Shown here: piece after piece, positions 45,361 to 55,229 of the stretch
How the letters are laid out: the number at the start of each line of letters is the position of its first letter
Numbering within the stretch: position 1 is the first letter of the stretch
Origin: Citrobacter portucalensis
GTDB taxonomy: Bacteria; Pseudomonadota; Gammaproteobacteria; Enterobacterales; Enterobacteriaceae
Assembly (NCBI RefSeq): GCF_002042885.1
Contig: NZ_MVFY01000002.1
Span: forward strand, 124,001-188,000
DNA: 64,000 bases
Direction: 5' to 3'
Position numbers and translations under genes: made by a program
Notes under the pieces: generated by a model
The model's input: only the letters and a program-made list of their open reading frames with translations
The model's database searches: none
What the model was told of the DNA's origin: nothing

Positions 45361-46290
45361 TCACGCCCGATGCAGTAAATCCTGATAAATCCCCGTCAGT
45401 ATCCCTTGTGGGCCAAACTCTTTTTTAATCCACTGAGTGACACGACCGGTTGCCGAATGCTGGGTTGCCAAAAGCATTCGTGAATCCTGACGTGGGTTGT
45501 GGATCTGCCGTGTCACCAGCAACGACTTTTCCATCGCCTCGCGCACCATATAGTCTGGCAGAAAACCGATGCCCTCCCCCAGGATCTGGCACTGGCACTT
45601 GGTATTAAAATCGGGAACCAGAATCGACTCTTGACCGTGTAACAGCCAACCGACTTTTTTGTTGATGGTGTGTGCGGTGTCTTCCACCATGATGTTCGGG
45701 TACAGGCGCAGTTGGCTCTCAGAGATGGGTTCAGGCATAAACGCCAGCGGATGATCCGGGGCAATCGCGAACGACCAACGGATCGCGCCGATCTCGGTGT
45801 AATCAATTCCGCCGCCGTCCAGTAATGTATCGGGCGCGCCAATCGCGATATTGGCCAGGTTATTGATGATCGAATCCCAGACGCCGTTATACACCTCTGT
45901 AGTGACGGTTATCTGGCAGGTTGGAAACTGTTTCTTGAGTACCTGCAGCAGCCTCGCCGTATGTTGAGGGGTATACAACAGCTGGTTAATGCAGATGCGC
46001 ACCCGAGCCTCAATTCCCTGAGCGATGGTATCAATGCTGCGCTTGATGGCGTGGAAATCGTTGAGCAGGTCGGTCGCCTTGCGAAACAGGTAACGCCCGG
46101 ACTCGGTCAACTCAATGCTGCGAGTACTGCGGGTAAACAGCACCACGTCGAGACCCATTTCCATGCGCTTAATGGTGTAACTAATTGCCGATGTGGTTAA
46201 GCCAAGCTCCTCCGCCGCCTTGCTGAAACTGCTATAGCGGGCAGCCATCGTAAATGCCAGTAGGTTTTCCTCGGTAAATATTGAATTCAT
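45361..46290 (-). CDS. yahB: LysR-type regulator YahB
   Basis: The 309-residue protein starts at MNSIFTEENLLAFT and is highly similar to E. coli YahB. The N-terminal helix-turn-helix covers FSKAAEELGLTTSAISYTIKRME. It resembles AllS, the allantoin-pathway activator. It is divergent from yahD and probably controls the yahD-yahJ operon. Confidence 0.93.
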   Translation of the reverse strand: MNSIFTEENLLAFTMAARYSSFSKAAEELGLTTSAISYTIKRMEMGLDVVLFTRSTRSIELTESGRYLFRKATDLLNDFHAIKRSIDTIAQGIEARVRICINQLLYTPQHTARLLQVLKKQFPTCQITVTTEVYNGVWDSIINNLANIAIGAPDTLLDGGGIDYTEIGAIRWSFAIAPDHPLAFMPEPISESQLRLYPNIMVEDTAHTINKKVGWLLHGQESILVPDFNTKCQCQILGEGIGFLPDYMVREAMEKSLLVTRQIHNPRQDSRMLLATQHSATGRVTQWIKKEFGPQGILTGIYQDLLHRA

Positions 46291-46680
46291 CTTTCTCCCC
46301 TCCGGCGACAATGCGCATCCGCAACACGATGATTGTTGAATGTATTTGTAATCCTTATACAGAGCAATCAGTTTTGAACAGAATTTAACACTAGTTTTAC
46401 ATTTGATTTGAAGGCAATCACACTTCTGTATTTTAATTGCAGGCCGCTATCCGTGCAGCATACTGCCTGATTTCCCGGACTACTGATTAGTGGCTAAAAG
46501 GGCCCCAGCCATAAGGGAAAGATTGCACTACAGCACGTTTTGTTCTCATTGTTAAAATTGATTCAATAATCGATGCGCTAACGATGAATGAAATTTAAGC
46601 GGATGTTATTCTCTGCACTCTATTGCTATTCTCAGGTTATCGGATATTTAAAAAGTCTAAAAAACTGCAGGAGAGCGATT
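46291..46680. promoter_or_regulatory. Divergent control region yahB / yahD
   Basis: This 390-bp gap without genes separates the regulator from the operon it likely controls. It is A/T rich on both sides of a short G/C patch (near 46440-46510). LysR-type sites would be expected here; I cannot single one out. Confidence 0.4.
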
Positions 46681-47286
46681 ATGTCAGAGAAAGAACTCAT
46701 TACTGAATTTCTGCTGGCGGCAGAGCAGGGCAATGCCGATGGATTAAAATCCTGTCTGGCAAAAAATGTGGATATTAACGCCACCAACCGCCAGGGGCGT
46801 ACTGCCATTATTATTGCCAGCCTGAATAAACATTATGACTGTGTTTCTTTATTGATTGCTGCGGGTGCCGATATTAATAAACAAGATCAAACTTGTTTTA
46901 ACCCTTTCCTGATTAGCTGCCTGACTAATGATTTAACGCTGTTGCGTACGGTATTACCGGCTGACCCCGACCTCAATTGCCTGAGCCGTTTTGGCGGCGT
47001 TGGTATTACACCAGCCAGCGAAAAAGGTCATGTCGAGATCGTGCGCGAGCTGCTGCTGCGTACCGATATCAATGTCAACCATACTAATTTTGTTGGCTGG
47101 ACGCCGCTCCTGGAAGCCATCGTGCTAAATGACGGCGGTGCGAAGCAGCAGGAGATCGTTAAGCTGCTGCTCGACCATGGCGCAAACCCGCACATGACGG
47201 ATAAATACGGTAAAACCCCGCTGGAACTGGCGCGAGAGAAAGGGTACCACGAAATTGCCGAGCTGCTGATTGCGGCCGGAGCCTGA
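46681..47286 (+). CDS. yahD: Ankyrin-repeat protein YahD
   Basis: ATG 46681 behind GGAGAG gives 201 residues, the E. coli length. It consists almost wholly of ankyrin repeats (GRTAIIIASLNKHYDCVSLL, GWTPLLEAIVLNDG, GKTPLELAREKGYHEIAELL). A protein-interaction role in the downstream enzyme complex can be imagined but is not known. Its stop lies in the same frame as yahE. Confidence 0.9.
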   Translation: MSEKELITEFLLAAEQGNADGLKSCLAKNVDINATNRQGRTAIIIASLNKHYDCVSLLIAAGADINKQDQTCFNPFLISCLTNDLTLLRTVLPADPDLNCLSRFGGVGITPASEKGHVEIVRELLLRTDINVNHTNFVGWTPLLEAIVLNDGGAKQQEIVKLLLDHGANPHMTDKYGKTPLELAREKGYHEIAELLIAAGA

Positions 47287-47412
47287 CACAGGAGCGCCAT
47301 TATCGCTACGCCATCACGGCGATGCGTACGGGCGCTAACCGCAGACAGCGCGTTTCTCACTTTCCGGGGAACGGGACGGGTTGAACAGGTTTTTTCCCAC
47401 GCGGTAAACCTG

Positions 47413-48201
47413 TTGATACCCGAACAGCAGCGGCTGCTGACGTTACTGAGTGAAGATTGTGATAACGCACCTAACAGCTGTCGGTTGGCGCTGACGCATT
47501 GTGAAGACCTGTTTCACCCCGGTGAGCGGGTCAATTTTAGCGGGTCGGGAATAGTTGTTGGCAATGATAAATGGATAGAAACCGCCGGTTGCCAGCTGTG
47601 GCGAATACCACGGTGGACATCTGATGCAGCAAGCCTTGCCGCAGTCGGCTGGCAGCACTGGGAAGAGGTTATCCGCCAACAGCTAACAAGCGACGACACA
47701 TTATTTCTGTACCGGGGTGACAATCCGTTTTATCAGGAAATCACCCGTCAATTACTCAACCGCCGACAAACATTACTGACGGCGTTGCGTACAGGAGAAA
47801 ATATTACTACGGCGGTCAGCCATTTAATTGGTTTGGGGATAGGGCTGACGCCCTCATCGGATGATTATTTAGTAGGCTTAAGCACCATTTTATTTATTCC
47901 CGGATATCCGCTGAGGAAATATAGAGATGATTTTTTAGCGGCATTGCCACGTGCAGGAAATAATACAACGCTACTTAGCAAAATAACGCTAGAGGAAGCA
48001 TTTAATCAGCGTTATCGGGAAAGCATCGGACGGCTGCTGAACCAATTTATTACTGAGCAACAACCCGTTTCTACGCAATATATTACTGACATTAAAAATA
48101 TCGGCTCAAGTTCTGGCTGCGACATGCTGTATGGCATGGCGGATGCCTGCGCCCTGAGCCACAGGTCCGGAGGGAATTATGTCAATCAGGATAGTTGTTA
48201 A
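47413..48201 (+). CDS. yahE: DUF2877 protein YahE (AllH-like)
   Basis: The first TTG gives 262 residues, but the frame is open back to the yahD stop at 47286. The upstream part (IIATPSRRCVRAL, GRVEQVFSHAVNL) looks like genuine protein, so translation may begin at ATT 47299, 4 bp after GGAG. The YlbF/AllH-type sequence LIGLGIGLTPSSDDYLVGL is conserved. AllH is one subunit of oxamate transcarbamylase in E. coli. The 3' end overlaps yahF by 23 bp. Confidence 0.8.
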   Translation: MIPEQQRLLTLLSEDCDNAPNSCRLALTHCEDLFHPGERVNFSGSGIVVGNDKWIETAGCQLWRIPRWTSDAASLAAVGWQHWEEVIRQQLTSDDTLFLYRGDNPFYQEITRQLLNRRQTLLTALRTGENITTAVSHLIGLGIGLTPSSDDYLVGLSTILFIPGYPLRKYRDDFLAALPRAGNNTTLLSKITLEEAFNQRYRESIGRLLNQFITEQQPVSTQYITDIKNIGSSSGCDMLYGMADACALSHRSGGNYVNQDSC

Positions 48202-49726
48202 AAAGAACACGTATTTTGATTCTGTCTCACTGATGTCTATCTCCACGCGCGCAAATAAGCTCGATGGCGTTGAGCAGGCGTTTGTGGCTATGGCGACAGA
48301 GATGAATAAGGGCGTGCTGAAGAATCTCGGCCTGCTGACGCCTGAACTGGAAGAGGCGAAAAGTGGCGATCTGATGATTGTCATTAAAGGCGCCAGCGAG
48401 GCGGCGAACGACCAGACGCTGATGGCGATTGACGATCTGTTTACGCATAAAGAGCAGGGGGGCCAGCATGAATCGCGCTATGCCACGCTTGCCAGCGCGA
48501 AGAAGCATGTTCCTGAGAGCAATCTGGCGGTGATCTCAGTCAATGGCCTGTTTGCCGCGCGTGAAGCGCGCCAGGCGCTGCAAAATAACCTCAATGTGAT
48601 GCTGTTCTCTGACAACGTCTCTCTTGAGGACGAGCTGGCGCTTAAGCAGCTGGCGCATGAAAAAGGACTGTTGATGATGGGGCCAGATTGCGGAACCGCC
48701 ATCATTAACGGCGCGGCGCTGTGTTTTGGCAACGCGGTGCGTCGCGGCAACATCGGAATTATTGGTGCCTCCGGTACCGGTAGCCAGGAGCTGAGCGTAC
48801 GCATTCACGAGTTTGGCGGCGGAATTTCCCAGTTGATTGGCACAGGTGGACGCGATCTGAGTGAAAAGATTGGCGGCCTGATGATGCTTGACGCGATTGG
48901 CATGCTGGAGGCCGATCCGCAAACTGAGATCATCGCACTTATCTCCAAACCGCCTGCGCCAGCGGTGGTGCGCAAGGTGCTGGAACGTGCGCGCGCCTGT
49001 CATAAGCCCGTGGTGGTGTGTTTCCTCGGACGTGAAGCCGCGCCTGCGGATGAAAAAGGCCTACAGTTTGCCCGCGGTACTAAAGAGGCGGCGTTGAAAG
49101 CGGTACTGCTGACCGGCGTGAAAAAAGAGAGTCTGGATCTACATCCGCTCAACTGGCCGCTGATTGAAGAGGTTCGCGCCCGTCTGACTCCACAGCAAAA
49201 GTACATCCGTGGCTTGTTCTGCGGCGGCACGTTGTGCGATGAGGCGATGTTTGCTGCCATGGAAAAACATGCCGAAGTTTACAGCAACATTCATCCGGAT
49301 CCGGCGTTCCGCCTGAAAGATCTCAACCGCAGCGTGGCGCATACCTTCCTCGATTTCGGTGATGACGATTTTACCAATGGCAAACCGCACCCGATGATCG
49401 ATCCCACCAACCGCATTAGTCGTCTGTTACAGGAAGCGCGCGATCCTGAAGTTGGCGTGATCGTGATGGACTTCGTCCTTGGATTTGGATCGCATGAAGA
49501 TCCGGTTGGCGTGATGCTCGATGCGATCGTTGAAGCCAAAGCGATCGCCGTCGCAGACGGTCGTCCGCTTGAGATCCTCGGCTATGTGCTGGGAACCGAT
49601 ATTGATACGCCGTCGCTGGAAAAACAGTGTCAGATGCTGACCGACGCCGGGGTTATCTGGGCGAGCAGTAGCACCAACACCGGATTGCTGGCGCGTGAAT
49701 TTATCTGTAAAGGGGAGGAAGCCTGA
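48179..49726 (+). CDS. yahF: FdrA-family acyl-CoA-synthetase-like protein YahF
   Basis: The 515-residue protein equals E. coli YahF. It has the CoA-binding/succinyl-CoA-synthetase-like fold of FdrA: a nucleotide-type loop GIIGASGTGSQELSVRIHE and GPDCGTAIING. FdrA (AllF) is a subunit of oxamate carbamoyltransferase, so YahF is probably a subunit of a related transcarbamylase. Confidence 0.92.
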   Translation: MSIRIVVKKNTYFDSVSLMSISTRANKLDGVEQAFVAMATEMNKGVLKNLGLLTPELEEAKSGDLMIVIKGASEAANDQTLMAIDDLFTHKEQGGQHESRYATLASAKKHVPESNLAVISVNGLFAAREARQALQNNLNVMLFSDNVSLEDELALKQLAHEKGLLMMGPDCGTAIINGAALCFGNAVRRGNIGIIGASGTGSQELSVRIHEFGGGISQLIGTGGRDLSEKIGGLMMLDAIGMLEADPQTEIIALISKPPAPAVVRKVLERARACHKPVVVCFLGREAAPADEKGLQFARGTKEAALKAVLLTGVKKESLDLHPLNWPLIEEVRARLTPQQKYIRGLFCGGTLCDEAMFAAMEKHAEVYSNIHPDPAFRLKDLNRSVAHTFLDFGDDDFTNGKPHPMIDPTNRISRLLQEARDPEVGVIVMDFVLGFGSHEDPVGVMLDAIVEAKAIAVADGRPLEILGYVLGTDIDTPSLEKQCQMLTDAGVIWASSSTNTGLLAREFICKGEEA

Positions 49727-51144
49727 TGAGCCAGACACTGTTTAACCAGCCGCTGAACGTGATTAACGTTGGCATCGCGATGTTCAGCGATGACCTGAAA
49801 AAGCAGAACGTACCGGTGACCCAGCTCGACTGGACGCCGCCGGGGCAGGGCAACATGCAGGTCGTGGCTGCGCTGGACGACATTGCCGATTCGCCGCTGG
49901 CAGACAAAATCGCGGCCGCTAACCAGCAGGCGCTGGAACGCATTATCCAGTCGCATCCGGTGCTGATTGGCTATGACCAGGCGATCAACGTCGTGCCGGG
50001 CATGACCCGTAACACCATCCTGCACGCCGGGCCGCCAATCCGCTGGGAAAAAATGTGCGGCGCAATGAAGGGGGCGGTAACCGGGGCGCTGGTCTTTGAA
50101 GGGCTGGCGAAAGATCTGGATGAAGCCGCCGAACTGGCCGCCTCGGGTGAAATCATCTTCTCTCCATGCCACGAGCATGACTGTGTCGGCTCGATGGCGG
50201 GCGTGACGTCGGCATCGATGTTTATGCACATCGTCGAGAACAAAACCTATGGCAACCGCGCATATACCAATATGAGCGAGCAGATGGCGAAGATCCTGCG
50301 TATGGGCGCGAACGATCAGAGCGTTATCGATCGTTTGAACTGGATGCGCGATGTGCTGGGACCGATGCTGCGCGACGCTATGAAACTGGCGGGCGAAATC
50401 GATCTGCGCCTGATGCTGGCGCAGGCATTGCACATGGGTGATGAGTGCCATAACCGCAACAACGCCGGGACGGCGCTGCTGATTCAGGCGCTGACGCCGT
50501 GGATTATTCAGACCGGCTATCCGGTTGAGCAGCAACGTGAGGTGTTCGAGTTCGTCCTCAGTAGTGATTACTTCTCCGGACCGACCTGGATGGCGATGTG
50601 TAAAGCCGCAATGGACGCTGCACACGGTATTGAATACAGCACCGTGGTGACGACGATGGCGCGCAATGGCGTTGAGTTCGGTCTGCGCATTAGTGGCTTA
50701 CCGGGCCAGTGGTTTACCGGTCCGGCGCAGCAGGTGATTGGGCCGATGTTTGCGGGCTACAAGCCGGAAGATTCCGGACGTGATATCGGCGATAGCGCGA
50801 TCACCGAAACCTACGGCATTGGCGGTTTCGCGATGGCGACGGCACCGGCCATCGTAGCGCTGGTGGGCGGTACGGTCGAAGAGGCCGTTGATTTCTCTCG
50901 CCAGATGCGAGAAATCACTCTCGGCGAAAACCCCAACGTCACCATTCCGCTGCTTGGTTTTATGGGCGTACCGACCGCTATTGATATTACGCGCGTAGGC
51001 AGCACCGGCATTCTGCCGGTGATCAACACCGCTATTGCGCACAAAGACGCGGGGATCGGCATGATCGGCGCCGGAATAGTTCACCCGCCGTTCGCCTGTT
51101 TTGAAAAGGCGATCCTCAACTGGCGCGACCGCTACTGCCAATAA
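49726..51144 (+). CDS. yahG: DUF1116 protein YahG (AllG/YlbE-like)
   Basis: The 472-residue protein equals E. coli YahG in length. It overlaps yahF by one base (TGATG). The DUF1116 features SPCHEHDCVGSMAGVTSASMF, NRNNAGTALL and ETYGIGGFAMATAPAIV are intact. Together with YahE and YahF it parallels the three-gene set allF-allG-allH. Confidence 0.92.
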   Translation: MSQTLFNQPLNVINVGIAMFSDDLKKQNVPVTQLDWTPPGQGNMQVVAALDDIADSPLADKIAAANQQALERIIQSHPVLIGYDQAINVVPGMTRNTILHAGPPIRWEKMCGAMKGAVTGALVFEGLAKDLDEAAELAASGEIIFSPCHEHDCVGSMAGVTSASMFMHIVENKTYGNRAYTNMSEQMAKILRMGANDQSVIDRLNWMRDVLGPMLRDAMKLAGEIDLRLMLAQALHMGDECHNRNNAGTALLIQALTPWIIQTGYPVEQQREVFEFVLSSDYFSGPTWMAMCKAAMDAAHGIEYSTVVTTMARNGVEFGLRISGLPGQWFTGPAQQVIGPMFAGYKPEDSGRDIGDSAITETYGIGGFAMATAPAIVALVGGTVEEAVDFSRQMREITLGENPNVTIPLLGFMGVPTAIDITRVGSTGILPVINTAIAHKDAGIGMIGAGIVHPPFACFEKAILNWRDRYCQ

Positions 51145-51261
51145 CAATAACCGGGGCTAACGCGGTTAGCCCCACAGTAGCGAAGCGAAAAACGTTGCTT
51201 ACCTGCAGGGCTGGGCGATCTCCGCGATCGCAAATGATGCTTAACCTGTTAAGGATATTCC
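51145..51261 (+). promoter_or_regulatory. Intergenic hairpin between yahG and the permease
   Basis: The GGGGCTAACGCGGTTAGCCCC hairpin near 51154-51175 lacks a T-run. It may attenuate or stabilise the operon message rather than end it, since the genes beyond run in the same direction. Confidence 0.4.
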
Positions 51262-52812
51262 ATGAACAGCATAAAACTAGAATGGAAACGTGGTGACTGG
51301 GCGGCTTACTTTGGGCTGATGACCAACAACCTGACTAACCTGCTGACAATGATGGGGCTGCTCATTTTTGTCGTCGGGATCCCTACCGAAATTGTCTATG
51401 GTCGCATTGCGCCTGCCTTTGGTCTGGCGGTGCTGGTGGCCAGCGTCTGCTACGCCTGGTTTGGCCTGCAGATGGCAAAGCACACCGGGCGTAACGACGT
51501 AACGGCGCTGCCGTCCGGACCGAGTGCACCGTCAATCTTCACCGTGACCTTCCTGGTGCTGATGCCGGTTTATCAGCAAACCAAAGATGCCAACTTCGCT
51601 ATCCAGATAGCCCTGGTGTGGTGCTTTGTCGAAGCGTTGATCCTGGTCGGCGGCTCCTTCCTGGGCGAGACCATCCGCAAGATGATCCCGCGTACGGTAC
51701 TGCTTTCTTGTCTGTCCGGCCTGGGGCTGTTGCTGCTGGCGATGAACCCGATGCTGCAGGCATTCGAAGCGCCGACGGTTTCTTTCATCGTCCTGTTGCT
51801 GATCTTCATTAACTGGTTCGGTAAGAAGCCGATTTTTGCCCGTATTCCTACCGGTTTACTGCTGCTGATTGCCGGTACGGCCCTGGCGTGGATCTCCGGT
51901 TTACAAAGCCCGGAAGCCATTAAAGCTTCGATGTCTTCCTTTGGCTTCAACCCGCCGGAAATTCATGTCGACAGCTTCTTGCAAGGTTTACCGCACGCAC
52001 TGCCGTATCTGGCTTCTGCAGTTCCTTTGGGCCTGGCGAACTATATTTTTGACCTTGAGAACATTGAAAGTGCGCACGCGGCGGGCGATGAGTACAACAC
52101 CCGTAAGGTCATGATGGCGAACGGCTTTGCCTCCATGCTCGGCTGCATGCTGGGTAACCCGTTCCCGGTGACCGTATATGTTGGGCATGCGGGCTGGAAA
52201 GCGATGGGCGCCAGCATCGGCTATACCCTCGCTTCAGGCATCACCATGTTCCTGGTGCCGCTGTTTGGGCTGGGCGCGTTTATGCTCGCCATTATTCCGA
52301 TGACCGCGATAGTGCCGATTCTGGTGTTTATCGGCGTGGTGACCGCCAACCAGGTGGTGCGAGAAACGCCCAAAGTCGAGGTTCCCGTTATCTTCATCTG
52401 TCTGTTCCCGTGGATCGCCAACTGGGCATTAACCATCGTCAACAGCGTGATGGGTGCCGCCGGAACATCCGCGGGGAAACTGGGTAGTGACTTGCTGCAC
52501 AGCAAAGGTGTCTATTACGACGGACTGGTGCATCTGGGAAGCGGCGCACCGCTGGCCAGCATGCTGTGGGGCTGCGTCGCTATCTTCGCCATTATGAACA
52601 AGCCGTTACGCGGGGCGATTGCCGCAGCCTTTGGCGCGCTGTTATCGCTGTTTGGCGTGATTCACTCCCCGGCGGTTGGCTTTGCGGAAGGCAGCTCGAT
52701 GATGTTTGTTGTGGCCTACCTGATGATGAGTGGCATGTTTGTCCTCAAGCATGTTCTTGATAGCCGTGAAGCGGTGACTGCGCCTGAGCAGGAACCAACG
52801 AAAACGACCTGA
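51262..52812 (+). CDS. NCS2/AzgA-like nucleobase permease
   Basis: This is a 516-residue membrane protein with about 12-14 predicted helices. Opening features (NLTNLLTMMGLLIFVVGIP, GRNDVTALPSGPSAPSIF) and the later LANYIFDLENIESAHAAGDEYNT follow the NCS2 xanthine/uracil permease plan. I do not recall a gene at this place in the K-12 yah cluster. Its position suggests uptake of the substrate for the adjacent catabolic enzymes, perhaps a ureido or purine-derived compound. Confidence 0.85.
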   Translation: MNSIKLEWKRGDWAAYFGLMTNNLTNLLTMMGLLIFVVGIPTEIVYGRIAPAFGLAVLVASVCYAWFGLQMAKHTGRNDVTALPSGPSAPSIFTVTFLVLMPVYQQTKDANFAIQIALVWCFVEALILVGGSFLGETIRKMIPRTVLLSCLSGLGLLLLAMNPMLQAFEAPTVSFIVLLLIFINWFGKKPIFARIPTGLLLLIAGTALAWISGLQSPEAIKASMSSFGFNPPEIHVDSFLQGLPHALPYLASAVPLGLANYIFDLENIESAHAAGDEYNTRKVMMANGFASMLGCMLGNPFPVTVYVGHAGWKAMGASIGYTLASGITMFLVPLFGLGAFMLAIIPMTAIVPILVFIGVVTANQVVRETPKVEVPVIFICLFPWIANWALTIVNSVMGAAGTSAGKLGSDLLHSKGVYYDGLVHLGSGAPLASMLWGCVAIFAIMNKPLRGAIAAAFGALLSLFGVIHSPAVGFAEGSSMMFVVAYLMMSGMFVLKHVLDSREAVTAPEQEPTKTT

Positions 52813-52838
52813 ATTGCCTGCAAGCGGAAGATAACACT

Positions 52839-53789
52839 ATGAAAGAACTTGTGGTCGTTGCCATTGGCGGCAACAGCATTATCAAAGATAACGCCAGCCA
52901 GTCGATTGAACACCAGGCTGAAGCGGTGAAAGCGGTAGCGGATACGGTGCTGGAGATGCTGGCATCGGACTACAACATTGTGCTGACGCACGGTAACGGG
53001 CCACAGGTAGGGCTGGATCTGCGGCGTGCGGAAATCGCGCACGAGCGTGAAGGGCTGCCGCTTACCCCGCTGGCAAACTGCGTTGCCGATACGCAGGGCG
53101 GTATCGGTTACCTGATCCAACAGGCGCTGAATAACCGTCTGGCGCGGCGCGGTGAGCAGAAGGCAGTTACGGTGGTCACGCAGGTGGAGGTCGACAAAAA
53201 CGATCCGGGCTTCGCTAATCCGACCAAGCCCATTGGAGCGTTCTTTAGCGAAGTGCAGCGTGATGAACTGCAGCGGGTCAATCCGGGCTGGCGCTTTGTT
53301 GAGGATTCGGGGCGCGGCTACCGTCGGGTAGTCGCCTCTCCACAACCGAAGCGCATTGTCGAGGCGGAGGCGATCAAAACGCTGACCCAGCAAGGCTTTG
53401 TGGTTATTGGCGCGGGTGGCGGCGGGATCCCGGTGGTGCGTAGCGATCAAGGGGATTACCAGAGCGTGGACGCGGTGATTGATAAAGATCTCTCCACGGC
53501 GCTACTGGCGCAGGAGATCCGCGCCGACATTTTGGTTATCACCACCGGCGTCGAGCAGGTCTGTATTCATTTTGGCAAACCCAACCAGCAGGCGCTGGAT
53601 ACGGTGGATGTTGCAACGATGACCCGTTACATGCAGGAGGGTCATTTCCCGCCTGGCAGCATGTTACCCAAGATCGTTGCCAGCCTGGCGTTTCTGGAGC
53701 GTGGCGGTAAACGAGTGATCATCACCACGCCGGAATGCCTGCCTGCCGCACTGCGCGGCGAAACGGGCACCCATATTGTCCATTCCTGA
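52839..53789 (+). CDS. yahI: Carbamate kinase-like protein YahI
   Basis: The 316-residue kinase of the amino acid kinase fold matches E. coli YahI in length. Visible motifs are AIGGNSIIKDN, LTHGNGPQVG, GAGGGGIPVV, DKDLSTALLA and FLERGGKRVIIT. It should convert carbamoyl phosphate and ADP to ATP, ammonia and CO2, the energy-yielding last step of a transcarbamylase pathway. Confidence 0.93.
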   Translation: MKELVVVAIGGNSIIKDNASQSIEHQAEAVKAVADTVLEMLASDYNIVLTHGNGPQVGLDLRRAEIAHEREGLPLTPLANCVADTQGGIGYLIQQALNNRLARRGEQKAVTVVTQVEVDKNDPGFANPTKPIGAFFSEVQRDELQRVNPGWRFVEDSGRGYRRVVASPQPKRIVEAEAIKTLTQQGFVVIGAGGGGIPVVRSDQGDYQSVDAVIDKDLSTALLAQEIRADILVITTGVEQVCIHFGKPNQQALDTVDVATMTRYMQEGHFPPGSMLPKIVASLAFLERGGKRVIITTPECLPAALRGETGTHIVHS

Positions 53790-53801
53790 GAGGAGACGTG
53801 A

Positions 53802-55184
53802 ATGAAGGAAAGTAACAGCCGCCGTGAATTTTTAAGCCAGAGCGGAAAAATGGTGACCGCTGCCGCGCTGTTTGGCGCGGTCGCTCCGGTCGCGTATGCT
53901 GCTAATCCTGTCGGGAACACCTGCGGGTCGAAGAGCACAATGACGATTAACGATAAACACTATTACCTGGATAACGTCCTGCTGGAAGCGGGCTTTGATT
54001 ACGAAAACTCGGTGGTGGTGCACACCCGTACCGCGCTGCAAACCGTTGAAATCCAGGACGGAAAAATCGTTGCGCTGCGCGAGAATAAGCAGCATCCGGA
54101 TGCGACGCTGCCGCACTATGATGCGGGAGGAAAGCTGATGCTGCCCGCCATGCGCGACATGCACATCCATCTGGATAAAACCTTTTACGGCGGTCCCTGG
54201 CGTTCGCTGAACCGTCCGGCTGGCACCACTATTCAGGATATGATCCGCCTGGAACAAAAGCTGCTGCCTGAACTCCAGCCTTATACGCAGGAGCGTGCGG
54301 AAAAGCTGATCGATCTACTGCAGTCAAAAGGCACCTCGATCGCGCGCAGCCACTGTAATATCGAACCGGTTTCCGGGCTGAAAAATCTCGAAAACCTGCA
54401 GGCGGTACTGGCGCGTCGCCAACCGGGTTTTGCCTGTGAAATCGTGGCGTTTCCGCAGCATGGCCTGCTGTTATCAAAATCTGAACCGCTGATGCGCGAA
54501 GCGATGCAGGCGGGAGCGCATTATGTCGGCGGTCTGGACCCCACCAGCGTCGATGGGGCGATGGAAAAATCCCTCGACACCATGTTCCAGATTGCGCTGG
54601 ATTACGATAAAGGCGTAGATATCCATCTGCATGAAACCAGCCCGGCGGGTGTGGCGGCGGTGAATTACATGGTGGAAACGGTGGAGAAAACGCCACAGTT
54701 AAAGGGCAAACTGACCATCAGCCACGCGTTTGCGCTGGCAACGTTGAACGAACAGCAGGTAGACACGTTGGCGGGCCGTATGGCGGCGCAGCAGATTACC
54801 ATTGCCTCGACGGTGCCGATCGGTACCTTGCACATGCCGCTCAAGCAGCTGCGCGATAAAGGCGTGGAAGTGATTACCGGAACCGACAGCGTAATTGATC
54901 ACTGGTCGCCGTACGGGCTGGGAGACATGCTGGAGAAGGCGAATCTGTACGCCCAGCTCTATATTCGCCCCAATGAGCTTAACCTGTCGCGTGCGCTGTT
55001 TCTTGCCACCGGCGATGTGCTGCCGCTAAACGATAAAGGTGAGCGCGTCTGGCCAAAAGCGCAGGATGAAGCCAGCTTTGTACTGGTGGATGCCTCCTGT
55101 TCGGCAGAAGCGGTCGCGCGAATTTCCCCACGCACCGCGACCTTCCATAAAGGGCAACTGGTGTGGGGGAGTGTCGAAAGCTAG
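53802..55184 (+). CDS. yahJ: Amidohydrolase YahJ with Tat signal
   Basis: The 460-residue metal-dependent hydrolase is of the cytosine deaminase (CodA) type. Metal ligands appear in MRDMHIHLDKTF (His-x-His), DIHLHETSP, LTISHAFAL and GTDSVIDHWSPYG. The N-terminus has a twin-arginine signal (SRREFLSQSGKMVTAAALFG...AYAA), implying folding in the cytoplasm and export to the periplasm. It would cleave a cyclic amide or deaminate a substrate outside the inner membrane. Confidence 0.9.
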   Translation: MKESNSRREFLSQSGKMVTAAALFGAVAPVAYAANPVGNTCGSKSTMTINDKHYYLDNVLLEAGFDYENSVVVHTRTALQTVEIQDGKIVALRENKQHPDATLPHYDAGGKLMLPAMRDMHIHLDKTFYGGPWRSLNRPAGTTIQDMIRLEQKLLPELQPYTQERAEKLIDLLQSKGTSIARSHCNIEPVSGLKNLENLQAVLARRQPGFACEIVAFPQHGLLLSKSEPLMREAMQAGAHYVGGLDPTSVDGAMEKSLDTMFQIALDYDKGVDIHLHETSPAGVAAVNYMVETVEKTPQLKGKLTISHAFALATLNEQQVDTLAGRMAAQQITIASTVPIGTLHMPLKQLRDKGVEVITGTDSVIDHWSPYGLGDMLEKANLYAQLYIRPNELNLSRALFLATGDVLPLNDKGERVWPKAQDEASFVLVDASCSAEAVARISPRTATFHKGQLVWGSVES

Positions 55185-55229
55185 CCTGGTTTTACGCGCA
55201 GCGGCAAGCGCTGCTGCGCTCTCTTGGTG

